Assembly: GCF_014208105.1 (NCBI RefSeq)
Contig: NZ_JACHMQ010000001.1
Location: 4,340,001-4,404,000 of the forward strand
Direction: 5' to 3'
Source: Actinomadura coerulea
GTDB lineage: Bacteria > Actinomycetota > Actinomycetes > Streptosporangiales > Streptosporangiaceae
Length of the DNA: 64,000 nucleotides
Positions 8,543 through 17,203 of this stretch are shown one piece after another (position 1 is the first letter of the stretch; the number at the start of each line of letters is the position of its first letter). A program made the position numbers and the translations under genes. A model generated the notes under the pieces. That model worked only from the letters and a program-made list of their open reading frames with translations, had not been told where the DNA came from and made no database searches.

Positions 8543-9190
8543 ATGAACCCGCTCTCCCCAACCGCCCGCACCCGTCTCGGCCGCCTTCCCGAACGCTCCA
8601 GCACCGACCGTTCCGTCCTGTACGAGATCCTCGACGACGGCATGATCTGCCACCTCGGCCTCATCGTGGACGGCTCACCCCGCGTCATCCCCACCGCCTA
8701 CGGCCGCCTGGACGACACCCTCTACCTGCACGGGTCCACCGGGGCGAGCAGCCTCAGGGCGGGGCCGTCCCAAGACATCTGCGTCACCGTCACCCACCTG
8801 GACGGCCTCGTCCTCGCCCGCTCCCTGTTCCACCACTCCATCAACTACCGCAGCGCCATCGTCTACGGGACACCCCGCCCAGCCGACGGCGACGAGAAGC
8901 TGACCGGCCTCCGCGTCATCACCGAGCAACTCACCCCCGGCCAGTGGGACGTGGCCCGCCACCCCGACCGAAAGGAACTGGCCGGCGTCTCCGTCCTGGC
9001 GCTCTCCTTGGACGAGGCCTCCGTGAAGGTGCGGCAGGGCCCTCCCGGAGACGAGGAAGAGGACTACGCCCTCGACGTCTGGGCCGGCGTCCTCCCCGTC
9101 ACCCAGACCTTCGGCGCCCCCGCCCCCGACCCCCTCCTCCGCCCCGGGATCCCCATTCCCGGCCATATCACCCAGCGCGTGACCTCCTAG
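8543..9190 (+). CDS. Pyridoxamine 5'-phosphate oxidase family (flavin-nucleotide binding) protein
   Basis: 215 residues of split beta-barrel flavin-binding fold. Family features include MICHLGLIVDGSPRVIPTAY near the start, LYLHGSTGASSLR (flavin phosphate region), and ICVTVTHLDGLVLARSLFHHS with NYRSAIVYG. It probably binds FMN or F420 and reduces or oxidises a small molecule. True vitamin B6 oxidase activity is not shown, but the divergent MocR regulator makes a link to pyridoxal phosphate or an amine pathway plausible. Confidence 0.85.
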   Translation: MNPLSPTARTRLGRLPERSSTDRSVLYEILDDGMICHLGLIVDGSPRVIPTAYGRLDDTLYLHGSTGASSLRAGPSQDICVTVTHLDGLVLARSLFHHSINYRSAIVYGTPRPADGDEKLTGLRVITEQLTPGQWDVARHPDRKELAGVSVLALSLDEASVKVRQGPPGDEEEDYALDVWAGVLPVTQTFGAPAPDPLLRPGIPIPGHITQRVTS

Positions 9191-9242
9191 ATCGATCGCT
9201 CGCGATGCCCCGCGCAGTCGTTCATGGCCGTAGGGTGAGTGC

Positions 9243-9839
9243 ATGAACGAGCGGCTGGTCTGGATCGACTGCGAGATGACGGGACTCGACCTGCGCGACG
9301 ACGCGCTCATCGAGATAGCCGCACTGGTCACCGACAGCGAGCTCAACATCCTCGACGAGGGCGTCGACGTGGTGATCAAACCGCCGCCCGAGGCCGTCAC
9401 CCAGATGACCAAGGTCGTCCGCGACATGCACACCACGTCGGGCCTCCTGGAAGCGCTCCCCGGCGGCGTCACCCTCGCCGAGGCCGAGGACATCGTCCTC
9501 AACTACATCAAGGGCCACGTGAAGGACGCCAAGAAGGCCCCCCTCTGCGGCAACTCCATCGCGACCGACCGCTCGTTCCTCGCCCGCGACATGCCGGCCC
9601 TCGACTCCCACCTCCACTACCGCATGGTGGACGTCTCCTCCATCAAGGAGCTGGCCCGGCGCTGGTACCCGCGCGTCTACTTCGCCAGCCCGGAGAAGAA
9701 GGGCGGCCACCGCGCCCTGGCCGACATCACCGAGAGCATCCAGGAACTGCGCTACTACCGCGCCGCCGTCTTCGTCCCGCCCCCCGGCCCCGACTCCGAC
9801 ACGGCCCGCGGGATCGCCTCCCAGGTCGCCTCCGGCTGA
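9243..9839 (+). CDS. orn: Oligoribonuclease
   Basis: 198 residues, the usual length. This DEDDh 3'-5' exonuclease degrades 2-5 nt RNAs and pGpG. Motifs: [11 protein letters not shown] (exo I Asp/Glu), [17 protein letters not shown] (exo II), and [11 protein letters not shown] (exo III with His and Asp). Start ATG 9243. The next features are tRNA genes. A standard housekeeping gene. Confidence 0.97.
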   Translation: MNERLVWIDCEMTGLDLRDDALIEIAALVTDSELNILDEGVDVVIKPPPEAVTQMTKVVRDMHTTSGLLEALPGGVTLAEAEDIVLNYIKGHVKDAKKAPLCGNSIATDRSFLARDMPALDSHLHYRMVDVSSIKELARRWYPRVYFASPEKKGGHRALADITESIQELRYYRAAVFVPPPGPDSDTARGIASQVASG

Positions 9840-9864
9840 CCCACCCCGAAGAAGCCGCTACACT
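9835..9864 (+). promoter_or_regulatory. Putative promoter of tRNA-His
   Basis: CTGACC (9835-9840) and TACACT (9859-9864) are separated by 18 bp, about 30 bp upstream of the tRNA. The match is from visual inspection only. Confidence 0.4.
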
Positions 9865-9871
9865 ACTGGGA

Positions 9872-9889
9872 GCCGGGAGCGATCCCGGC
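9872..9889 (+). terminator. Hairpin between orn and tRNA-His
   Basis: A perfect 7-bp stem (GCCGGGA, 9872-9878, with TCCCGGC, 9883-9889) and a 4-nt loop. It could terminate orn or be part of the tRNA 5' leader. Confidence 0.45.
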
Positions 9890-9892
9890 CAC

Positions 9893-9969
9893 GGTGGGTG
9901 TAGCTCAGCTGGCAGAGCACTTGGTTGTGGTCCAAGATGTCGGGGGTTCAAGTCCCCTCACTCACCCCA
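9893..9969 (+). tRNA. tRNA-His (GTG anticodon)
   Basis: Cloverleaf with acceptor GTGGGTG (9894-9900) paired to CACTCAC (9959-9965), D-loop TAGCTCAGCTGGCAGAGC, anticodon loop with GTG within TTGTGGT, and T-loop GGTTCAAGTCC. The encoded G-1 (9893) and discriminator C73 are specific for histidine tRNA, and CCA is encoded (9967-9969). Confidence 0.97.
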
Positions 9970-10117
9970 CTTCGCGGGGCCTGGTCGTTCGAGACGATCG
10001 GGCCCCGACGTCGTTACGGTCTCGATAAGGCCTCCATCTGCGCGGTTCGTCGACCTTCGAAGATCATGTGGTTATGCTCCGACCCTAGAAATGTCAACGA
10101 CACGCCGAGGGCTACGG

Positions 10118-10687
10118 ATGAGTGTCGACGAGACGGCGCCGCTGCGCGTACTCGTGGTGGACGGTGACGCCCGGGGCAGGGCGGACGTGATCTCCGTGCT
10201 GGACGCCAGCGACGAGTTCCAGGTCGTCGCCGACACCCCCGATCCCGCCGCGGTGGTCCCCCTGGCCGAACGCCTGCGCCCCGACATCGTGCTGCTGGAC
10301 ACGGCGGCCGCCGGTCACGCGCTGCCGCTCAGCACGTCCTCCCGCGTCTTCGTCCTGGCCTCGGAAGATCAGCCCGGCGTCGAGGCCGCCCTGCGCGCCG
10401 GCGCCTGCGGCCACCTCGTCCCGGGCTCCTTCACCGCCCACGACCTCGTCCGCGGCGTCCGGCACGCGTCCCGCACCACCCTCGGGCTGTCCGCGCGCGA
10501 GTCCGAGGTCATGGACCTCATCGCCACCGGCCGCTCCAACGGCGAGATCGCCCGGCAGCTCTTCCTCAGCGAGAAGACGGTCAAGAACCACGTCAACCGC
10601 ATCTACGCCAAGCTCGGCGTCGGCTCCCGCGCCACCGCGATCGCCCTGTGGCGGGGCATGATGAGCGTCCTTCCGGTCCGCGAGTAA
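10118..10687 (+). CDS. NarL/LuxR-type response regulator with atypical receiver
   Basis: 189 residues. The N-terminal receiver has VVDGD acidic residues (D15, D17) and the phosphoacceptor-like D61 in DIVLLD, but the usual lysine after the fifth strand is missing (GACGHLVPG). The C-terminal LuxR helix-turn-helix is intact ([38 protein letters not shown]). ATG 10118 has GAGG 8 nt upstream; an in-frame ATG at 10091 is possible. No histidine kinase is nearby, so it may be an orphan. It lies between two tRNA genes. Confidence 0.88.
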   Translation: MSVDETAPLRVLVVDGDARGRADVISVLDASDEFQVVADTPDPAAVVPLAERLRPDIVLLDTAAAGHALPLSTSSRVFVLASEDQPGVEAALRAGACGHLVPGSFTAHDLVRGVRHASRTTLGLSARESEVMDLIATGRSNGEIARQLFLSEKTVKNHVNRIYAKLGVGSRATAIALWRGMMSVLPVRE

Positions 10688-10771
10688 ACCGATTCGCACT
10701 GGTCCGCAGGGCCTGATACTGTTCTTCCTGTCGCGAGGGACCCCGGCCCACCGCCGAGGCCCGTACGACAG

Positions 10772-10844
10772 GCGCCGTTAGCTCAATTGGCAGAGCAGCG
10801 GACTCTTAATCCGCGGGTTCGGGGTTCAAGTCCCTGACGGCGCA
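10772..10844 (+). tRNA. tRNA-Lys (CTT anticodon)
   Basis: Acceptor GCGCCGT (10772-10778) pairs with ACGGCGC (10837-10843), discriminator A at 10844, D-loop TTAGCTCAATTGGCAGAGC, anticodon CTT in ACTCTTAAT, T-loop GGTTCAAGTCC. CCA is not encoded. A possible promoter, TTCGCA with ATACTG 17 bp later, lies about 50 bp upstream. Confidence 0.96.
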
Positions 10845-10855
10845 CCCCGCATGGC

Positions 10856-10889
10856 AAGGGCATTCGTAGATTATTTTGCGAATGCCCTT
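10856..10889 (+). terminator. Terminator after tRNA-Lys
   Basis: A perfect 11-bp stem, AAGGGCATTCG (10856-10866) with its complement at 10879-10889, and an AT-rich 12-nt loop. Confidence 0.75.
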
Positions 10890-10923
10890 CGGTGATTATG
10901 GGCCCGTTCCGCTCGGGCGTGGG

Positions 10924-11658
10924 TCACTGGAAGATGGCCAGCATGGGCGAGATCTTCACGTCACCGGTTCTGGGATCCCAGCTGATCTTGCCGAGGCAGC
11001 GTGCCCGGAACGCGCCGTCCGGGACCTTGCCGTCCCGCAGCCGCTCGGTGACGCAGGACACGCTGACCACCCGGTCGCCGGAGTCCCCGTACGGGGCCGA
11101 GAACGTGGTCGTCTCCCCGGGCTCGTCCCTCACCGTGAACCGTCCCTCGACCGAGACGAAGGCGGCGGATTCCAGGTCCCGCAGCCGGGCCGCGTCCACC
11201 CGCTTCGATCGCCCACCGAATCGCGGCTTCAGCGCTCGGTCCAGGCCGGCGTTGGGCGCGATCGTACCGGTGAGGAGGTCGACGTACACGATGTCGTTCT
11301 CTTTATCCAGCGCACGGACGATGCGCCCGATGACCGTGATCGATCTCGTCTCCTCGAAGTACTTGGTGACCTGCTCTTCCCCGGCTACACGCCGCAAGCC
11401 CCCGCGTAGGGGCCGGAACAGCAACTCCAACACGATGTTGCGGCGGGTCGTCCTCTCCACCGAGCGCTGCAGGTAGGGGTAGTCCCCCTGGAGGTAGAGG
11501 TCCATGGCGTTTCGCTCGTCGAGATAAAGGCAGAATCCCGGTTTCTGTTTCATCACCCAGGCCGACAGGTGGCGGCTCACTCGGACCCTGTGCGCGCAGT
11601 AGATCGCTACTGCGGAGCATGCGGCAATGGCTGAGATCGCTAGCAGCAACGGCATCAT
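10924..11658 (-). CDS. Single-pass membrane protein, third gene of VWA/solute-binding operon
   Basis: 244 residues, no family recognised. It has one N-terminal membrane helix (PLLLAISAIAACSAVAIYCA), then a basic stretch and a soluble domain of mixed strands, with TRSITVIGRIVRALD and DIVYVDLLTG, ending in KISPMLAIFQ. I chose ATG 11658 (or 11655) because GGAGG lies 5 nt upstream; the longer open frame runs back over the upstream gene. It starts 14 bp after the VWA lipoprotein gene, so they are probably co-transcribed and the proteins may work together at the membrane. Confidence 0.75.
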   Translation of the reverse strand: MMPLLLAISAIAACSAVAIYCAHRVRVSRHLSAWVMKQKPGFCLYLDERNAMDLYLQGDYPYLQRSVERTTRRNIVLELLFRPLRGGLRRVAGEEQVTKYFEETRSITVIGRIVRALDKENDIVYVDLLTGTIAPNAGLDRALKPRFGGRSKRVDAARLRDLESAAFVSVEGRFTVRDEPGETTTFSAPYGDSGDRVVSVSCVTERLRDGKVPDGAFRARCLGKISWDPRTGDVKISPMLAIFQ

Positions 11659-11672
11659 CGGTGCCTCCGGTG

Positions 11673-13250
11673 TCAAAAGCAGCCGCGGGTCTGCTTGAAG
11701 GCCAGGTTCAGGGAGGACGCGTTGGCGTCCACCATGCGTCCGCCGGTCGCCTTGGCCGCGCGGTCCAACTCGACCGGGTCCGCCTCGCCGAGCCGAACGG
11801 TGTACGCATGCACGGCCCTGGCCTGCGGTGGCAGGGCCTGGTATCGGCTGAGGAATTCGTTCAGTTCGATGCCGGCGTTGTTCAGGCCATCGGTCATCAG
11901 CACAATGGTCACCGGCCGCCCCGGAGCGGCGCGCTTCAGCTCGGCGGCGCGCCGGTAAGCGTGATCGAGCGCCGACCACACGGCGGTGTTCTGCTCGAAC
12001 TCCTCGGTGCTGAGGAAGTCGCGGATGGCGCCGGCGTCATGCGGGTCGGCGATGGTGAAGCCGCGCTCTGCCCGGACCTTCTCCCCGAAGCGCATCAGGA
12101 TGAACTTCTCGCCCTTGTAGAACCGTACGAACTTGCCGATGGACGAGCCGTCGCCGCCGATGAGGCCCTCGAACGTGGATCGCAACGCCTTGATCCGCAC
12201 GCCCCTCATGGAGCCGGAGTAGTCGAGCGCGAAGATCACCTGGCCGGGCGTCCGGGCGCTCGGATCGTAGTTGGCCAGCAACCGGTCGATGACCTCGGGC
12301 CGGTCCGGAAAGTACAGCGCGTTGCCGATCTCGGTGCGCAGCCGCGGATCCCGTCTCACGCTGGGATCGAGCGGGCGGCGCAGGGTGCGCTGCATGATCT
12401 TCCGCTGCGTGTCGGCGCGGGTGAGCCACGCCACGACCTTGTCATAGGCGGCGCGGCGCGATGGGTCGAGCAGCAGCAGCGGGTATCGGGACAGCACGAT
12501 GCCGTCCTCGGGATAGATGATCTCCAGCGGCTCCCGGAGGCTCCCGCTCGCGTTCAGGGACAGCAGCGTCGACTCGTACCCGATCAGCGCGTCGGCCCTG
12601 CCCTGGTCCGCGACGAACGCGTCGATGAGCCCGGCCGAGGACGTCGCTGTGATCGTCTGGCCGGAGAACAGCCCGCGCAACCGGTCGCAGGTGACATCCT
12701 CCGGCCGCAGCGCGCCGCCGGTACCGGCGGCCGCGGTGGCCACCCCGACCAGGGCGACCAGCCCGCTGTTGGCCTGCCGGGGATCGGCCATGCCGAAGCG
12801 CAGCAGCCCTTCGGCGGCGCCGTCGGCGATGTCCGCCCAGGACAGCTCCGGGTCGGGGGCGTTGCGGCGGAGCCGCTCGGCCGTCCGCGGCCGCACGCCC
12901 ACGACCACCGGGGACGTCATGATCGCGGCTGACAGCGGCCGCAGCCGCCGCCCGCCCGCCGCCCGCAACCTGAGCTGCAGATAGCGGTCGTCGGACAGCC
13001 AGGCCAAGTCGTGGTCGTCGTCCCCCCGGGAGAGCGAGGTCGAGACCTCCACCGTGCCCCGGTAGTCGAGCTCGATCGCGATACCGGTGTCCCGCCGGAG
13101 TTCGTCGAGCAGCGGGCGCATGTCGGCGAGTTCGGAGCTCGCCAGCACCCGCAGCGTCGTGTCCGGCTCGTCCGAGGAGCAGCCGGTGCCCGCGACCAGC
13201 ATCGCGCAGGCGATCAGTCCGGCGAACGCTAGCGAAGGCCGCCTCATCAT
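11673..13250 (-). CDS. Solute-binding plus VWA domain lipoprotein
   Basis: About 525 residues. A lipoprotein signal ends at the lipobox VAGTGC. Residues ~35-300 look like an extracellular solute-binding domain (TLRVLASSELADM, DRYLQLRL, DGIVLSRYPLLLLD). Residues ~340-525 are a VWA domain with MIDAS FALDYSGSM and VLMTDGLNN. The start (ATG 13250 or 13247) overlaps the TGA of the upstream gene, so translation is coupled. It has the same two-domain layout as the protein at the left edge of the window. Function is unknown; binding of an outside ligand by the metal site is inferred. Confidence 0.85.
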   Translation of the reverse strand: MMRRPSLAFAGLIACAMLVAGTGCSSDEPDTTLRVLASSELADMRPLLDELRRDTGIAIELDYRGTVEVSTSLSRGDDDHDLAWLSDDRYLQLRLRAAGGRRLRPLSAAIMTSPVVVGVRPRTAERLRRNAPDPELSWADIADGAAEGLLRFGMADPRQANSGLVALVGVATAAAGTGGALRPEDVTCDRLRGLFSGQTITATSSAGLIDAFVADQGRADALIGYESTLLSLNASGSLREPLEIIYPEDGIVLSRYPLLLLDPSRRAAYDKVVAWLTRADTQRKIMQRTLRRPLDPSVRRDPRLRTEIGNALYFPDRPEVIDRLLANYDPSARTPGQVIFALDYSGSMRGVRIKALRSTFEGLIGGDGSSIGKFVRFYKGEKFILMRFGEKVRAERGFTIADPHDAGAIRDFLSTEEFEQNTAVWSALDHAYRRAAELKRAAPGRPVTIVLMTDGLNNAGIELNEFLSRYQALPPQARAVHAYTVRLGEADPVELDRAAKATGGRMVDANASSLNLAFKQTRGCF

Positions 13251-14455
13251 CGGCACTCGTCCACCTTGTCGGCCAGCCGCTCCAGAAGATCCAGCTTCGG
13301 GAGCTCCGCGCGGGTGTAGTCCGTCCGCTCGTCGGGCGCCGGCACACCGTTGTCTTCGAGCAGCCCGTACAGGGGCCTGGTTCCAGGGTCAGAGGGGTCG
13401 TCGACGACCCGGAAGCCGAGCTCCATCATGCGGCGCCTCAGCCCGGGGTCTGTGCGCAGCAGCCTGCCGAGCCGGTCGCCGTTGCCGCGCTTGAGTGAGA
13501 TGTAGACCGGATCGGTCTGGAACTCCTGCTCCGGGTAGAGCAGAACCCGCTCGGTGTCGACGCGTCCGGTAGTACGCCGGTGCTCTTGCTGGTAGGCGAA
13601 GAACTGGTGCTCGTAGACCACCACGATGGGGCCTTGGCTCTTGCCTTCGGGCGTGACGTAGACCGAGAAGAGCTCCGACTCCGGCATGCCGGTCCCGGTG
13701 ACGAGCGGCCCGATCTCCTTGGCGACCTGGTCGACCTCGGTCTCGGTCTGCACCGGCTTGCTGCCGTTGACCACGTACGCGACCAGGCCGAGGTAGGTGA
13801 GGCCGGAGTTGGACCGGCATACCCCGGAGGTTCGGGCGAGGACGCGGTTGCCGTTGGTGATGCCCTTGATCCCGATGTCGTTCCAGGTCCTGCCCCGCCG
13901 GCCCAACTCGACGAACTTCGCCGTCTTCAGCGTGTAGTAGAGCGCGTCACCGGGCCCTCCTGAATGCCGTTCCGCGGCGCCGCGCCCGACCAGGGTCTCG
14001 GCGTACTCGCGATAGCTGGCCAGCACGATCGGGCTGGTGAACAAGTAAGTCGTCCGGTTGTACAGGCGCCGCCTGCTGCGCTCCTTCCTGATGAGATCCG
14101 CGGCCGGCTGTCCGGACGGGAAGGCGAAGTCGTAAGCCTCCGTCTTCTGGCCGAGCACCTCGGCCGCGACCTCCCCCGAGCCGCGCGGAGTGACCTCGAC
14201 GCGGATGTGATGCTCCAGCAACAGGTCCTGGACTTTTTCATCGTTGAAGAAGTCCTGCTTGGAGGCCATGATCCCGCGGATCGTGACGACCGGACCGGGC
14301 CGCGCGACCAGCACAACGAGCGACGCCCCCGCACAGACCAGCGCGACAAGGGCAGCGAGCACCGCTCCCCATCCGAGTGGCGAAGGCCATAAGCGGGGTG
14401 GACGGGGGATGCTGAACGTCGGTTCTTCGACAACCTTCGGGGGGTCGACCGTCAC
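13247..14455 (-). CDS. Membrane-anchored solute-binding-like protein, first gene of operon
   Basis: 402 residues with a short cytoplasmic head, one membrane helix (~WGAVLAALVALVCAGASLVVLV), and an outer domain of ~340 residues resembling a periplasmic-binding fold (VTIRGIMASKQDFF, DFAFPSGQPAADLI, LFTSPIVLASYREYAE). This is the N-terminal half of the fused arrangement in the next gene, without a VWA domain. No transporter genes are adjacent, so uptake is not supported. The C-terminal stop overlaps the next start by an ATGATGA arrangement. Confidence 0.78.
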   Translation of the reverse strand: MTVDPPKVVEEPTFSIPRPPRLWPSPLGWGAVLAALVALVCAGASLVVLVARPGPVVTIRGIMASKQDFFNDEKVQDLLLEHHIRVEVTPRGSGEVAAEVLGQKTEAYDFAFPSGQPAADLIRKERSRRRLYNRTTYLFTSPIVLASYREYAETLVGRGAAERHSGGPGDALYYTLKTAKFVELGRRGRTWNDIGIKGITNGNRVLARTSGVCRSNSGLTYLGLVAYVVNGSKPVQTETEVDQVAKEIGPLVTGTGMPESELFSVYVTPEGKSQGPIVVVYEHQFFAYQQEHRRTTGRVDTERVLLYPEQEFQTDPVYISLKRGNGDRLGRLLRTDPGLRRRMMELGFRVVDDPSDPGTRPLYGLLEDNGVPAPDERTDYTRAELPKLDLLERLADKVDECR

Positions 14456-15156
14456 CGCAACTCCTTGCGATCACATTCGCAATCCACCCTCAGCTTACGC
14501 ACCATCACCCACGGCCAGGGGCGATCCTGCTAAACAAGGACGCCGACCGTGCACACGCCAAGCTGCGCGGCCTCGGGGAACAGGCAAACGCCCGGCTCAA
14601 ATCATGGCGGATTGTGCTGAAGCTGCGCTGCTGCCCCTACCGTGCCGGTCGCATCGCAAGGCCACCGACGCCCTGCAACTCCACGGGATCGCAACACGCC
14701 GGAAAGGGCTCACTGGTTACGGTGGCTGTTCCCCCGGCCGTCGCGGCGATTCGCTGAGCCGATTTCCTTTACCATGTCCGCTTGAGAACGGCACTTAGAG
14801 CCATTCGGTCGCCCCGCCACATGGGCTTCAGTTTTTCCTTTCCGTATCGCGGTCAGGGCCAGGGAGTCGAAAATACTCCTCTCCCCCGCGTCGTTTTTTG
14901 CAAGTCAAGGCGCGTCGGCGGTGGGCAGGGTGGAGATCTCGTCGGCGGCGTTCGCGAACGCGGAGGTCTCCGTCCTCCCCGCGTGCGGCCGCCGAGGTGG
15001 AACGCTGGCGGCTGCCACACCAGCCGCTGGACGTCAGGTACCGGGTCGTCTCTGCTCGCGGCGAGCGGGGGGTGGCTGGGCGGTGATGGATGGCTGCGGG
15101 TGCCTCCGCTTCGATCAATCAGACGCTATTGTCTTTTTGAGAGAGGGAGGTGTGCC
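14456..15156. other. Intergenic region with transposase remnant
   Basis: About 700 bp lies between the divergent VWA operon and the kinase gene. It contains the IS5-type remnant described separately. The rest (14720-15140) shows no credible gene. A ribosome site GGGAGG at 15145-15150 serves the kinase. Confidence 0.6.
14521..14720 (+). pseudogene. IS5-type DDE transposase remnant, frameshifted
   Basis: Translation from 14521 gives ILLNKDADRAHAKLRGLGEQ and then ANARLKSWRIVLKLRCCPYR, the typical C-terminal end of IS5-family (DDE) transposases. At about 14662 a single-base loss moves the rest, KATDALQLHG, into another frame. The catalytic DDE core is absent. An old insertion scar. Confidence 0.75.
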
Positions 15157-17181
15157 GTGAGACCCCTGGAGGCGTCCGATCCCCGCCAGATCGGGCATTA
15201 CCGGATGCTCGCCCAGCTCGGCCGCGGAGGCATGGGACGGGTGCTGCTGGGCAGCGGGCCGGACGGGCGGCTGGCCGCGGTCAAGCTGGTCGACGAGCAG
15301 TTCGTGCACGACGACGGGTTCCGCGGCCGGTTCCGCCGCGAGGTCCGCGCCTCCCGTCGGGTCGCCGGAGCCTACACCGCGGCGGTGATCGACGCCGACC
15401 CCGAGGCGGCCGAACCCTGGCTGGCCTCGGTGTACGTTCCGGGCCCCTCGCTGCACGAGGTCGTCGCCGCGGCCGGTCCGCTGGCGGCCGGGCCGGCGCT
15501 CCGGCTGGCCGCCGGCCTCGCCGCCGCGCTGACCGAGGTGCACCGCGCCGGGCTGGTGCACCGCGATCTGAAGCCGTCCAACGTGCTGCTCACCGAGGAC
15601 GGCCTGCGAGTGATCGACTTCGGTATCGCTCGGGCCGCCGAGGGGGAGGACGGCACCCAGCTCACGCATACCGGCGCCCTGGTCGGCACGCCCGGCTTCA
15701 TGTCCCCGGAGCAGGCCCTGGGGCGGGACCTGACCACCGCCAGCGACGTCTTCTCGCTGGGCTCGACGCTGGTGTACGCCTGCACCGGCCGCGGCCCGTT
15801 CCACGCGGGGAGCACCCCGCAGACCCTGCAGAACGTGATCCACGCCGATCCCGTGCTGGGCGAACTGCCGGACCGGATCCGCGAGATCGTCCCGGCATGC
15901 CTGGCCAAGGACCCGGCCGCACGGCCGGAGCCCGCCGCGCTGCTGCGGTGGATCGGCGAGGTGCCGCCGTCCGCCCGGCCCTGGCCGGACCCGGTGCACG
16001 ACACGATCGCGCGGCAGAACGCCGAGGTCGCCCGGCTGCTCCAGGCCCCGCAGGCTCCGCCGCCGCACGTCCCGCCCGCGCCGGTGCCAACGCCCACGGC
16101 CGTCGCGCCGGCGCCGGACAGGAGGCGGTTCCTGCTGATGGCGGGCGGTGGCGCCCTCGGCCTCGCCGCGCTCGGCGGCGCCGCCGCCTGGGCACTGCGC
16201 GGTGACGACGAGCCGGCGTCCGGCGGGAAGACCGCGTCCGGCGGGGGCGGCGGTAAGGACGCGAAGCCGCTGGCCGTCCTGGAAGGCCATGCCGGTTCCG
16301 TTCACCACGTGGAGTTCGACCGCGCGGGTGGTCTCCTGGCGACCGCCGGGGAGGACGGCACCGTACGGCTGTGGGACGCCAAGGCCCGGCGGCCGTCCGG
16401 TCAGCCGCTCAAGATCGCTTCCAAGTCGGCCCTCAAGGCCAGGTTCGACAGGGCGGGGCGGCTGCTGCTCACCGCCAGCATGGACGGCGGCGTCAAGGTG
16501 TGGGACGTGCGCACCCGCCGGCAGGTCGGCGCGACCCTCGGCATCCCCATGTTCGACTTCAGCGATGATCCGGCCCCGGTGAGCGACGTGGCCTTCAGCC
16601 CGGCCGGGGACCGGCTGGCGGCCATCGGCTCGCATCTGAAGGTGTGGGACACCGAGTCCCGCAAGGAGGTGAGCGGCCTCAACTTCGACAAGGCGAACAT
16701 CATGTCGTTCATCGCGTTCAGCGGGGACGGGCGGCTGCTGGCCTTCACCGAGCGGGACCTGGTGCGGGTGCTGGACGTGAGTTCCCGCGAGGTGGTCGGG
16801 CAGCCCCTGCGCGGGCACACCGTCCAGATCACGAAGGCGGACATGAGCCCGGACGGCCGGACGCTGGCGACCGGGGGAGCCGACCTGACCGTGCGGCTGT
16901 GGGACGTCCAGCGCAGGGCTCCGCTCGGTGAGATCGTGCCCGCGAGCGACCACGCCCCGCAGGGCATGGCGTTCAGCGGGGACGGCCGGATGCTGGCCAC
17001 CGTCGGCAACGACACCACCGCGCGGCTGTGGGACGTGGCCGGGCGCAAGGAGGTCGGGAAGCCGATCGGGCTCCCGAGCAAGGCCTCCGCCGTGGCGTTC
17101 AGCCCGGATGGGAAGGTCCTCGCGGTCGGCGGCGACGAGAAGGTGTGGCTCTACGACATCGCCGGCCGCACCCGCGCCTGA
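15157..17181 (+). CDS. Ser/Thr protein kinase with internal membrane helix and WD40 propeller
   Basis: 674 residues. The kinase domain (~12-265) is complete: glycine loop LGRGGMGRVLLG, K43 in LAAVKL, HRDLKPSN with D137, DFG with D154, GTPGFMSPEQ activation segment. A Pro-rich linker leads to RRRFLLMAGGGALGLAALGG, a membrane helix with a twin-arginine-like start, then seven WD40 blades ending in RLWD-type dipeptides. GTG 15157 has GGGAGG 6 nt upstream. Kinases of this layout sense or bind partners through the propeller. Followed 22 bp later by a paralogue. Confidence 0.93.
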   Translation: MRPLEASDPRQIGHYRMLAQLGRGGMGRVLLGSGPDGRLAAVKLVDEQFVHDDGFRGRFRREVRASRRVAGAYTAAVIDADPEAAEPWLASVYVPGPSLHEVVAAAGPLAAGPALRLAAGLAAALTEVHRAGLVHRDLKPSNVLLTEDGLRVIDFGIARAAEGEDGTQLTHTGALVGTPGFMSPEQALGRDLTTASDVFSLGSTLVYACTGRGPFHAGSTPQTLQNVIHADPVLGELPDRIREIVPACLAKDPAARPEPAALLRWIGEVPPSARPWPDPVHDTIARQNAEVARLLQAPQAPPPHVPPAPVPTPTAVAPAPDRRRFLLMAGGGALGLAALGGAAAWALRGDDEPASGGKTASGGGGGKDAKPLAVLEGHAGSVHHVEFDRAGGLLATAGEDGTVRLWDAKARRPSGQPLKIASKSALKARFDRAGRLLLTASMDGGVKVWDVRTRRQVGATLGIPMFDFSDDPAPVSDVAFSPAGDRLAAIGSHLKVWDTESRKEVSGLNFDKANIMSFIAFSGDGRLLAFTERDLVRVLDVSSREVVGQPLRGHTVQITKADMSPDGRTLATGGADLTVRLWDVQRRAPLGEIVPASDHAPQGMAFSGDGRMLATVGNDTTARLWDVAGRKEVGKPIGLPSKASAVAFSPDGKVLAVGGDEKVWLYDIAGRTRA

Positions 17182-17203
17182 ACCACCGGTGGGCAAGGTG
17201 ACC

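Noticed and set aside
8543-9190. True PdxH pyridoxamine oxidase
   Set aside because: The C-terminal PdxH signature is not visible, so I keep to the family level.
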